Below, one piece after another: positions 1 to 5,743 of a stretch of 7,085 bases of DNA. The notes beneath the pieces are model-generated. The model saw only the letters and a program-made list of their open reading frames with translations. It searched no databases and had not been told where the DNA came from. Source of the stretch: VYFG01 sp964403545 (GTDB lineage Bacteria > Pseudomonadota > Gammaproteobacteria > Arenicellales > Poriferihabitantaceae). The DNA is taken from assembly GCA_964403545.1 (NCBI GenBank), contig CAYOGN010000172.1, positions 1 to 7,085 on the forward strand. The letters run 5' to 3'. Position numbers and translations under genes: made by a program. Each line of letters begins with the position of its first letter. Position 1 is the stretch's first letter.

Positions 1-602
1 CCACCCAACATCAATGCTTCAAGGGGCTCGGTAGTGGAATAGACCACTGTAGCGCCAGCATCTGCAAACAGTCTTGGCATTTCTTCGCGTAATTCCTCGC
101 GTAATTTGAAATCAAGATTTGCCAATGGTTCGTCCAGTAACACCAGCTTTGAGTTTTTAACCAATGCTCTGGCAATGGCAATTCGTTGTTGTTGGCCACC
201 AGACAATTCCGCTGGAATCCGTTTCAGAAAATTTTCTAGTTTCAGCATGGTTGAAATTTCTTCTACCCGTTGTTTGATTTCTGTGGCAGAGCATCCAGCC
301 ACTCGAAGCGGCGAAGCGATGTTGTCATAGACATTGAAATTCGGGTAATTGATAAACTGCTGATACACCATGGATACGCTGCGTTTCCGCACTGGCACTC
401 CGGTTACATTTTTTCCTTCAAACCAGATTTCGCCAGCGCTTGGTGATTCCAGCCCGGCCATCAATCTCAATAACGTGGTCTTTCCACTTAGGGTAGTGCC
501 CAATAGAATATTGAAACCGCCTTCTTTCAGGGTCAGACTGGTTTCATGTATATGTGTTTCGCCAGCCACAGATTTGGCAACTTTGCGTAACTCAATGGCC
601 AC
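1..602 (-). CDS. glpS: Glycerol ABC transporter ATP-binding subunit GlpS (partial, C-terminus outside window)
   Basis: This is the cytoplasmic ATPase subunit of an importer, expected to power glycerol uptake with a partner ATPase, two permeases and the binding protein encoded at 1506-3233. About 200 of the roughly 350 residues usual for sugar-importer ATPases are present. Visible motifs are a Walker A GTTLSGKT (residues 35-42), a Q-loop near 81-82, the signature LSGGQ (133-137) and Walker B LVLLDE (153-158). Walker A has Leu where the third Gly is usual, and the H-loop reads STTEP (189-193), with Thr in place of the switch His. I recall both as typical of the rhizobial GlpS/GlpT group, which is the basis for the name. 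No ATG fits; a GTG at 602-600 lies 9 nt after a perfect AGGAGG. The start overlaps the end of glpR by 11 bp, so the two genes are probably translationally coupled. The ABC ATPase call is certain; the GlpS subtype also rests on context. Confidence 0.85.
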   Translation of the reverse strand, partial: MAIELRKVAKSVAGETHIHETSLTLKEGGFNILLGTTLSGKTTLLRLMAGLESPSAGEIWFEGKNVTGVPVRKRSVSMVYQQFINYPNFNVYDNIASPLRVAGCSATEIKQRVEEISTMLKLENFLKRIPAELSGGQQQRIAIARALVKNSKLVLLDEPLANLDFKLREELREEMPRLFADAGATVVYSTTEPLEALMLG

Positions 603-1419
603 TGGCTCTGCCCTCCTCAACTGCCACGGTAACTACATTGACACCCTGTTGCTGGCATATTTCAATAAGCTGTTGTGGTGGCTGCAGATCGGTAACAATG
701 TAATCCATCTGCCCGATGTTTCCGAGTCGTACCGGTGCTTTGCGCTGAAACTTTGAACCGTCTGACACCAGAATCACAGAACGGGCATTATTGATAATGG
801 CCCGGGTTACCCGAACTTCACGAACATCAAAATCGAGGATAGTGCCATCTTCATCCAATGCCGAACAGCCAATCACAGCAAAATCAACTTTAAACTGGTT
901 AACGAAATCTTCGGTTGCGTGTCCCACAATTCCACCATCTTCATGTCGCACCAACCCCCCTGCGGTCATTACTTTAATGGATTCGGAACGACGTAGTGTG
1001 TTGGCGATATTAATGTTATTAGTAATGACAAACAAACCAACATGATCCGTCAGGTATTTTGCAACACTTTCTGTAGTGGTGCCAATATTGATAAACAACG
1101 ACGCATCATTGGGAATTATTTGAGCGCACCGTTTACCGATAGCATTCTTGGCCTCATAACCGAGCAACCGACGGGTGCTGTAGTCCAGGTTGACCAGCTG
1201 TTCGGATTCAGCCCCCCCTCCCGGCGCTACCGCTCCGCCATGAACGCGAAGGAGCAATCTGAGTTGACATAAAGCGTTTAAATCGCGCCGAATGGTCTGT
1301 GGTGTCACCTTGAAAATTGTAGCAAGATGTTCTACCTGTCCTCTGCCTTCATTACGCACATGTGCGAGCAACGCCTGTTGACGTTTGCTGATCCGGGCGT
1401 CGGTGACAGGAATACTCAT
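592..1419 (-). CDS. glpR: DeoR-family glycerol-3-phosphate regulon repressor GlpR
   Basis: This is a cytoplasmic transcription repressor of glycerol genes, expected to release DNA on binding glycerol-3-phosphate. It has 275 residues, against 252 in E. coli GlpR. The N-terminal DeoR helix-turn-helix covers about residues 12-60, with recognition helix TPQTIRRDLN (39-48), nearly identical to E. coli SPQTIRRDLN, followed by VHGGAV. The C-terminal sugar-phosphate sensor shows NIGTTTESVA (111-120), VITNNINIANTL (131-142), the GGIVGHAT segment (162-169) and LDFDVREVRVTRAII (195-209), all collinear with E. coli GlpR. The reading frame is open to 1491, but that extension would be encoded inside the terminator hairpin at 1455-1486. 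The ATG at 1419 leads straight into the conserved domain and is preferred, although its Shine-Dalgarno site is weak. I see no strong promoter between the hairpin and the start, so expression may depend on read-through from glpV. The stop overlaps the glpS start. Confidence 0.93.
   Translation of the reverse strand: MSIPVTDARISKRQQALLAHVRNEGRGQVEHLATIFKVTPQTIRRDLNALCQLRLLLRVHGGAVAPGGGAESEQLVNLDYSTRRLLGYEAKNAIGKRCAQIIPNDASLFINIGTTTESVAKYLTDHVGLFVITNNINIANTLRRSESIKVMTAGGLVRHEDGGIVGHATEDFVNQFKVDFAVIGCSALDEDGTILDFDVREVRVTRAIINNARSVILVSDGSKFQRKAPVRLGNIGQMDYIVTDLQPPQQLIEICQQQGVNVVTVAVEEGRASGH
612..617 (-). promoter_or_regulatory. Shine-Dalgarno site of glpS, deciding its GTG start
   Basis: A perfect AGGAGG on the minus strand lies inside the last codons of glpR, 9 nt before GTG 602-600. 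It fixes the start of the ATPase gene, which has no usable ATG upstream of Walker A, and implies that terminating glpR ribosomes can re-initiate on glpS. Confidence 0.75.
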
Positions 1420-1454
1420 TAATCTGATGCCTGCATTTAATTTGCCTGACGCAG

Positions 1455-1486
1455 AAAAATGCAGACTGCTCGAATCAGCAGTCTGC
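1455..1486 (-). terminator. Rho-independent terminator or attenuating hairpin after glpV
   Basis: On the minus strand a perfect 10-bp inverted repeat, GCAGACTGCT and AGCAGTCTGC around a 6-nt loop, is followed by ATTTTTC. It begins about 20 nt after the stop codon of the binding-protein gene and 36 nt before the glpR ATG. The U-run is short (five T), so partial read-through into glpR-glpS is plausible. In ABC operons such a hairpin often keeps the binding protein at much higher level than the downstream subunits. Confidence 0.8.
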
Positions 1487-1505
1487 AGCAACGGATTACA
1501 ACTTG

Positions 1506-3233
1506 TTATTGCCAGCTTTTTATCAGATCTTCATAGGCTATGGTTTCACCCTGTGGTTTTTCGTTCACCTTTGGTTTTGGTGATCCCGGCTGATCCAGCC
1601 AGTACTGGGGATCCTTCGGCTCATTCAATCTCGGGCCACAACCACCATACACTTGCGCAGCTTCATCTGCCGCTTGCATACGACCCATAACCGTATCCAT
1701 CTCCTCAGCCAGTCTATCCATTGCCTCCTGGGGGGTAAATGCGCCAGAATTTACATCTCCAATCTGCTGCCACCATATTTGTGCCAGTTTAGGATAGTCG
1801 GGCACATTGACACCAGTGGGTGACCAGCGAACCCGATCCGGGGATCGATAGAATTCTACCAGCCCGCCAAGATTGGGGGCGCGTTCAGTGAACGATTCAT
1901 GACGGATATCGCTGTCTCTGATCGGGGTCAAGCCAACATGAGTTTTCTTCAGAGATACCGTTTTCGCTACTGCAAACTGAGCAAATAACCAGGCTGCCTT
2001 GCGACGATCTACCGGCGTAGATTTGAACAGCGTCCAGGAACCGGCATCCTGATAACCCAACTTCTGACCATCTACCCAGTACGGGCCGTGGGGTGAAGGT
2101 GCCATTCTCCATAAAGGTTTACCGGCGTCATCAACGGTATTGTTGCCGTCACTTTTTGGTGCCACCATAGAAGCGGTAAAGGCGGTATACCAGAAAATCT
2201 GCTGGGCAACATTGCCCTGTGACAGCGCTGGTAATGACTGGTAAAAGTCGTAGCTGGCCGCTCCCGGAGGTGCGTATTGTCGCAACCACTCATCCCATTT
2301 TCTGATTGCATAGACTGCTGCCGGCCCGTTGGCTGCGCCGCCCCTGGAAACACTTGCACCCACCGGATTACACGAGCCGGCCTCCATTCGAATGCCCCAT
2401 TCGTCTACCGGCACACCATTTGGCAACCCTTTGCTGCCAGCACCGGCCATGGACAACCAGGCGTCGGTCATGCGCCAACCAAGATCAGGTGCCCGCTTAC
2501 CATAGTCCATGTGACCGTAGACCCGCACGCCGTCAATTTCCTTGACGTGAATGGAGAAAAATTCGGCAATATCTTCATAAGCTGACCAGTTTACTGGCAC
2601 ACCCAGGTCATAGCCATACCTTTCCTTGAACTGCGCCTGGAGATCGGGTCGCTGGAACCAGTCCTGTCGAAACCAGTAAAGATTGGCAAATTGCTGGTCG
2701 GGAAGCTGATACACCTTGCCATCGGGACCCGTAGTGAACGAAATACCCATAAAATCATCAAGATCCAGCATTGGATTGGTGACATCAGCGCCATCTCCCG
2801 CCATCCAGTCGGTCAGATTCACTGCCAACTGTAGTCGGGAATGGGTACCGATCAAATCGGAATCATTAATATAGGCATCATAAAGATTACGTCCGGTTTG
2901 CATCTGGGTCTGCACCGCCTGCACCACTTCGCCTTCTCCAAGCAACTGGTGATTGACTTTGATACCGGTAATTTCCTCAAATGCTTTGGTCAGCACCTTG
3001 GACTCGTATTCATGGGTAGGGATGGTTTCAGACAGCACATTAATTTCCATTCCCTTGAATGGCTCAGCTGCCTTGATAAACCATTCCAGTTCCTTCATCT
3101 GGTCTTCCTTACTCAATGTGGAAGGCTGGAATTCTTCATTTATCCATTTCTCCGCTTCCGCCGTACCGGCAAAAGCTGGAATCTGGACCACGAATGTCGC
3201 TAATGTGGCTGCGACCGCGAACTTCATTTTCAT
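1506..3233 (-). CDS. glpV: Periplasmic glycerol-binding protein of the ABC importer (GlpV-like)
   Basis: This extracellular solute-binding protein is expected to capture glycerol in the periplasm and deliver it to the membrane subunits. It has 575 residues, far larger than ordinary sugar-binding proteins (about 400-450) and close to the size I recall for rhizobial GlpV. A Sec signal peptide is clear: MKMK, a hydrophobic stretch at residues 5-21, and a likely cut after AFA (residue 22). There is no lipobox Cys, so it is soluble rather than lipid-anchored. Only two cysteines occur in the whole protein, about residues 288 (GSCNPVG) and 532 (GGCGP), suggesting one disulfide. Aromatic runs such as IWWQQIGDVNSG near the C-terminus fit binding-protein lobe II. 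The ATG at 3233 follows GAGGA (3243-3247) by 9 nt; the frame is open to 3296, but that extension would bury the signal peptide. Glycerol as ligand is inferred from size and from neighbours glpR, glpS and glpK; another polyol is possible. Confidence 0.85.
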   Translation of the reverse strand: MKMKFAVAATLATFVVQIPAFAGTAEAEKWINEEFQPSTLSKEDQMKELEWFIKAAEPFKGMEINVLSETIPTHEYESKVLTKAFEEITGIKVNHQLLGEGEVVQAVQTQMQTGRNLYDAYINDSDLIGTHSRLQLAVNLTDWMAGDGADVTNPMLDLDDFMGISFTTGPDGKVYQLPDQQFANLYWFRQDWFQRPDLQAQFKERYGYDLGVPVNWSAYEDIAEFFSIHVKEIDGVRVYGHMDYGKRAPDLGWRMTDAWLSMAGAGSKGLPNGVPVDEWGIRMEAGSCNPVGASVSRGGAANGPAAVYAIRKWDEWLRQYAPPGAASYDFYQSLPALSQGNVAQQIFWYTAFTASMVAPKSDGNNTVDDAGKPLWRMAPSPHGPYWVDGQKLGYQDAGSWTLFKSTPVDRRKAAWLFAQFAVAKTVSLKKTHVGLTPIRDSDIRHESFTERAPNLGGLVEFYRSPDRVRWSPTGVNVPDYPKLAQIWWQQIGDVNSGAFTPQEAMDRLAEEMDTVMGRMQAADEAAQVYGGCGPRLNEPKDPQYWLDQPGSPKPKVNEKPQGETIAYEDLIKSWQ

Positions 3234-3285
3234 GGTAACTTTTCCTCGTGATGGTGTTATTAGGTACCGAATTTTTTCGGCAGGA

Positions 3286-3315
3286 TTTATAAACAACCTG
3301 AAGAGGTTATCACAA
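3286..3315 (-). promoter_or_regulatory. Candidate sigma70 promoter for glpV
   Basis: On the minus strand TTGTGA (3315-3310, 4/6 to TTGACA), an 18-nt spacer and TATAAA (3291-3286, 5/6 to TATAAT) give a transcript start near 3279 and a leader of about 45 nt. A small inverted repeat, AACCT-GAAG-AGGTT (3295-3308), lies in the spacer. The stretch is AT-rich, so chance matches are likely and this remains a candidate. Confidence 0.45.
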
Positions 3316-3340
3316 AAATTTAAGCATGCACAAATAAATT

Positions 3341-3358
3341 TTATTTCATATGAACATA
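3341..3358. promoter_or_regulatory. Candidate GlpR operator 1
   Basis: Read on the minus strand, TATGTTCATATGAAATAA matches 14 of 18 positions of the E. coli GlpR consensus WATKYTCGWWCGAWMATW, as I recall it. The left half is 8/9. It contains the 10-bp palindrome TTCATATGAA (3345-3354). The recognition helix of the GlpR encoded here is almost the same as in E. coli, so a similar site is expected. It lies between glpV and the rightward genes and could control both. Confidence 0.4.
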
Positions 3359-3369
3359 TTTCTCATCAA

Positions 3370-3387
3370 AATATTCGTTTCTACATT
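3370..3387. promoter_or_regulatory. Candidate GlpR operator 2
   Basis: Read on the minus strand, AATGTAGAAACGAATATT also matches 14 of 18 consensus positions, with the right half 8/9 (ACGAATATT) and the left half 6/9. Its centre is 29 bp from that of operator 1. Paired operators are usual for E. coli glp promoters, which supports the pair more than either site alone. Many consensus positions are degenerate and AT-rich, so chance remains possible. Confidence 0.35.
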
Positions 3388-3444
3388 TCAACTGAAGAAT
3401 TCAGAAATTCAATCATCAACCTGTCTCGCTAGTGAAAAATATCG

Positions 3445-3453
3445 TGATATGAT
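3445..3453 (+). promoter_or_regulatory. Candidate extended -10 promoter for vapB-vapC-glpK
   Basis: TGATATGAT is an extended -10 (TG, one base, TATGAT with 5/6 to TATAAT) placing a start near 3460, about 25 nt before the vapB ATG. No good -35 is visible at 16-18 nt. This is the best rightward promoter I can see in the divergent region, and the GlpR-like sites lie 58-120 bp upstream of that start. An inverted repeat CTGAA-GAA-TTCAG (3392-3404) nearby could bind the antitoxin, but this is speculative. Confidence 0.3.
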
Positions 3454-3484
3454 TCTGCATTCATATTCAACCTTAAAGATCGCA

Positions 3485-3700
3485 ATGAAAATCAGTGAAC
3501 GCGGTCAAATTACAATACCTCGGGTCTTGCGGGAAAAATACGGACTATTGACCAAAACGGAGGTACAGTTTATCGCGGATAAACAAGGTCTTCGGTTAGT
3601 ACCAAGTTCCGCTTCCGGGGTATCTGAAATAGAGAGCCTGTATGGCCGGAAGAAATATAAACAGTCTACCGACGAGTTAATGTCCCTGCCAAGGGATTAA
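3485..3700 (+). CDS. vapB: AbrB/MazE-fold antitoxin, VapB-like
   Basis: This small protein of 71 residues is expected to bind DNA as a swapped-hairpin dimer and to neutralise the PIN-domain toxin encoded next to it. Residues 1-43 show the AbrB/SpoVT pattern: KISERGQITIPRVLREKYGL, then a beta-rich segment VQFIADKQGLRLVP. The tail (about 44-71), with SLYGRKKYKQSTDELMSLPRD, resembles the toxin-wrapping end of VapB antitoxins. The frame is open upstream to an ATG at 3350, and an ATG also exists at 3449, but homology begins at the ATG at 3485, where such proteins normally start. Its Shine-Dalgarno site is weak. The stop overlaps the region where the toxin should start. VapBC complexes commonly repress their own promoter, so this protein may also regulate glpK downstream. 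Confidence 0.85.
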   Translation: MKISERGQITIPRVLREKYGLLTKTEVQFIADKQGLRLVPSSASGVSEIESLYGRKKYKQSTDELMSLPRD

Positions 3701-3701
3701 A

Positions 3702-4109
3702 ATACAAAGCTATCTTGTAGACACCAACGTAATACTGGATATTATCGGGGCTGACAATCTGTTCGGACAAACTTCAAAAGATTGTCTCGCCCAATGCGCG
3801 TCAAAGGGTGTGTTAGTGATCAATCCGGTAATATACACAGAAGTTGGTGCAATGGTTGAGAGCATAGAGGAATTAGATAGACTCCTTCTACCAACACTCT
3901 TTCGACGCGATGCAGTACCGTGGGAAGCGAGTTATATTGCTGGCCGTGCGCTGTGGCAATATCACCGACAGGGTAAAAAAAGAAATCGCATACTCGCAGA
4001 CTTTTCAATTGGAGCACACGCTACCCAGGCCGGAATGAAGCTTGTTTCCCGTTATCAGGGACAAGCTGACTATTTCAAGGTTATCGTTATCGACCCCTCT
4101 GAAATTTGA
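3702..4109 (+). CDS. vapC: PIN-domain ribonuclease toxin, VapC-like, with no standard start codon
   Basis: VapC toxins are metal-dependent endoribonucleases that cut tRNA or rRNA and stop growth when VapB is lost. The frame is open from 3681 and encodes a full-length PIN domain, but the first ATG, GTG or TTG in frame is GTG 3810, which would remove the first catalytic Asp. I place the start at ATA 3702: AAGGG (3691-3695) lies 6 nt upstream, and the product then begins xQSYLVDTNVILDII, just as VapC proteins normally begin. It gives 135 residues, a typical length. ATT 3696 is the other option. Acidic residues are D7 (LVDTN), E47 (IYTEVGA) and D100 (ADFSIGAHA). The fourth, usually in TRD, appears as SRY with Tyr at 118, and the usual RY of RYxxYF is also lost. 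The toxin may therefore be weakly made, weakly active or decaying. Its stop is 1 nt before the glpK ATG. Confidence 0.75.
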   Translation: MQSYLVDTNVILDIIGADNLFGQTSKDCLAQCASKGVLVINPVIYTEVGAMVESIEELDRLLLPTLFRRDAVPWEASYIAGRALWQYHRQGKKRNRILADFSIGAHATQAGMKLVSRYQGQADYFKVIVIDPSEI

Positions 4110-4110
4110 C

Positions 4111-5586
4111 ATGAATACCAAAATCCTCGCAATCGATCAGGGTACTACCAGTTCCCGGGCAATAATCTTTAATCAGGCTGGTTCCATTATTGCCTCATCG
4201 CAATATGAATTTGCCCAACATTATCCCGCTGATGGATGGGTTGAACATGATCCCGAAGAAATTTGGCAAACCTGTGTACGATCCTGCAAAGATGTTTTGC
4301 AGCAGTGCAACAACGAAGTCGCAACTGCAGGCATAACCAACCAGCGCGAAACAACCCTGGTGTGGGATCGCAGTTCCGGAACACCGATCTACAACGCCAT
4401 CGTTTGGCAAGATCGCCGTACGGCAGGCCTGTGTGCAAAATTAAAGTCACAGGGGCAGTCGGAAAATGTGACAAGTCGTACTGGCCTGCTGATCGATGCC
4501 TATTTTTCCGCGACCAAGATCGCGTGGATACTCGATAACGTATCCGGCGCCAGACAACGTGCTGAAAATGGAGAACTGGCTTTTGGCACCGTGGATAGCT
4601 TCCTGATCTGGCGTCTGACCGGTGGAAAAGTTCATGCCACGGATGCAACCAACGCGAGTCGCACCCTGCTATTCAACATCCACAACCAGAGCTGGGATCA
4701 GGAATTACTCGAAATTTTCAATGTGCCAGCCGCTCTTTTACCGGAAGTACGCGACTGTGCAGATGATTATGGTCAAGTCGACTCCGATATTCTGGGAGTT
4801 TCACTGCCAATCAGCGGCGTGGTTGGCGACCAGCAAGGAGCCCTGTTTGGTCAGGCCTGCTTTGAACCGGGCATGGTGAAAAGCACTTACGGAACCGGAT
4901 GTTTTATGGTCATGAACACGGGCCAGGATCCGGTCAAGTCCAATAACCAGTTGCTGACGACGGTGGGATATCGATTAAATGGCGAAGTCACTTACGCGCT
5001 GGAAGGGTCTATTTTCAATGCGGGAACCGCAATTCAATGGCTAAGGGACGGCATTCATACCATTGATCACGTCAATGAAATCGACCAGTTGCTTGCTTCC
5101 ACACAAAGCAATGAAGGCGTGTATATGGTACCAGCGTTTACCGGCCTCGGCGCACCACACTGGGATCCCCACGCGCGTGGTGCGATACTTGGCATTACCC
5201 GGGATACCAATGCTGCGAGCCTGGTGCGGGCGGCTCTGGAGGCCGTGTGTTATCAGACCCGTGAACTGGTCAACGCAATGATAATTGATAGCAACAAACC
5301 ATTGACCCGGTTACGAGTGGATGGTGGCATGGTGGTCAATAACTGGTTACTGCAGTTTCTGGCAAATATCATCGACACAACCGTAGAAAAACCGGTAGTG
5401 ATAGAAACAACCGCATTGGGTGCAGCTTATCTCGCAGGCCTTGGTCAAGGGGTGTATAAATCTACTGATAGTATCGCCGAGCTTTGGCAGAAGTCACAAG
5501 ATTTCACGAGTGAAATCGATAGCGCGCAAAGAAAAACCATGGTTGAGGGTTGGGAAGCCGCGATTGCGAGGATAAAAAGCTGTTGA
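4111..5586 (+). CDS. glpK: Glycerol kinase GlpK
   Basis: This cytoplasmic FGGY-family kinase converts glycerol and ATP to glycerol-3-phosphate, trapping imported glycerol and producing the inducer of GlpR. It has 491 residues (E. coli about 502). It shows the ATP-binding DQGTTSSRA (9-17), ITNQRETT (75-82), IVWQDRRTA (97-105), FGGY signature 1 YFSATKIAWILDN (131-143), GDQQGALFG (239-247) with catalytic Asp240, STYGTGCFM (258-266), AFTGLGAPHWDP (342-353) and TALGAAYLAG (434-443). The E. coli loop GGKGGTR that binds fructose-1,6-bisphosphate is replaced by residues around SDILGVS (225-231), and the IIA-Glc contact segment PGIETTERN is not conserved. Both inhibitory controls are therefore probably absent, which suits an ABC-fed pathway. 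The frame is open to 4042, but the family start is the ATG at 4111. No Shine-Dalgarno is visible before it, so translation is probably coupled to vapC. Confidence 0.97.
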   Translation: MNTKILAIDQGTTSSRAIIFNQAGSIIASSQYEFAQHYPADGWVEHDPEEIWQTCVRSCKDVLQQCNNEVATAGITNQRETTLVWDRSSGTPIYNAIVWQDRRTAGLCAKLKSQGQSENVTSRTGLLIDAYFSATKIAWILDNVSGARQRAENGELAFGTVDSFLIWRLTGGKVHATDATNASRTLLFNIHNQSWDQELLEIFNVPAALLPEVRDCADDYGQVDSDILGVSLPISGVVGDQQGALFGQACFEPGMVKSTYGTGCFMVMNTGQDPVKSNNQLLTTVGYRLNGEVTYALEGSIFNAGTAIQWLRDGIHTIDHVNEIDQLLASTQSNEGVYMVPAFTGLGAPHWDPHARGAILGITRDTNAASLVRAALEAVCYQTRELVNAMIIDSNKPLTRLRVDGGMVVNNWLLQFLANIIDTTVEKPVVIETTALGAAYLAGLGQGVYKSTDSIAELWQKSQDFTSEIDSAQRKTMVEGWEAAIARIKSC

Positions 5587-5668
5587 ACCATCGTCTTACA
5601 AGCACTAACTGGGCAAACCCCACAACCATTTTGCAACCGTACTACGCTCTGTTCATAGACCCTATCCA

Positions 5669-5677
5669 TGTGATAAT
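5669..5677 (+). promoter_or_regulatory. Candidate extended -10 promoter for the MscS gene
   Basis: TGTGATAAT is a good extended -10 (GATAAT, 5/6 to TATAAT), giving a start near 5684 and a leader of 40-60 nt. No -35 of quality is visible. The site overlaps a short palindrome GTGAT-A-ATCAC (5670-5680) that might be an operator. The 157-bp gap after glpK holds no clear terminator, so co-transcription with glpK cannot be ruled out. Confidence 0.35.
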
Positions 5678-5743
5678 CACGGATTCAGCAATCACCCTGG
5701 CATTCCAACCAACAGGAGTCTTCCACTGAACAAGCTCGAATCC

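Noticed and set aside
1420..1491. N-terminal extension of GlpR to 1491
   Set aside because: It would be translated from the terminator hairpin and adds residues absent from GlpR relatives.
3267..3280. Inverted repeat CCGAA-TTTT-TTCGG near the presumed glpV transcript start
   Set aside because: Its arms are only 5 bp and its half-sites are oriented wrongly for GlpR; too short to call in AT-rich sequence.
3350..3484. N-terminal extension of vapB from an ATG at 3350 (or 3449)
   Set aside because: The extra residues show no domain, overlap the candidate operators and promoter, and precede the usual start of AbrB-fold antitoxins.
3234..3484. CRISPR repeats, insertion-sequence ends, or tRNA in the divergent region
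   Set aside because: No spaced direct repeats, no terminal inverted repeats with target duplications flanking vapBC, and no tRNA-like folding or CCA end were seen.
3691..3704. Programmed frameshift fusing vapB and vapC at the AAAA run
   Set aside because: There is no strong slippery heptamer in the right frame and no downstream hairpin; separate initiation at a rare codon explains the layout more simply.
4187..4648. Long antisense open frames inside glpK, and similar ones opposite glpR, glpV and mscS
   Set aside because: They lie wholly within well-supported genes, have no recognisable domains and have no ribosome sites; they are shadows of the coding frame.
5587..5743. Terminator after glpK
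   Set aside because: Only the short GTGAT-A-ATCAC palindrome is present and no T-run follows it.
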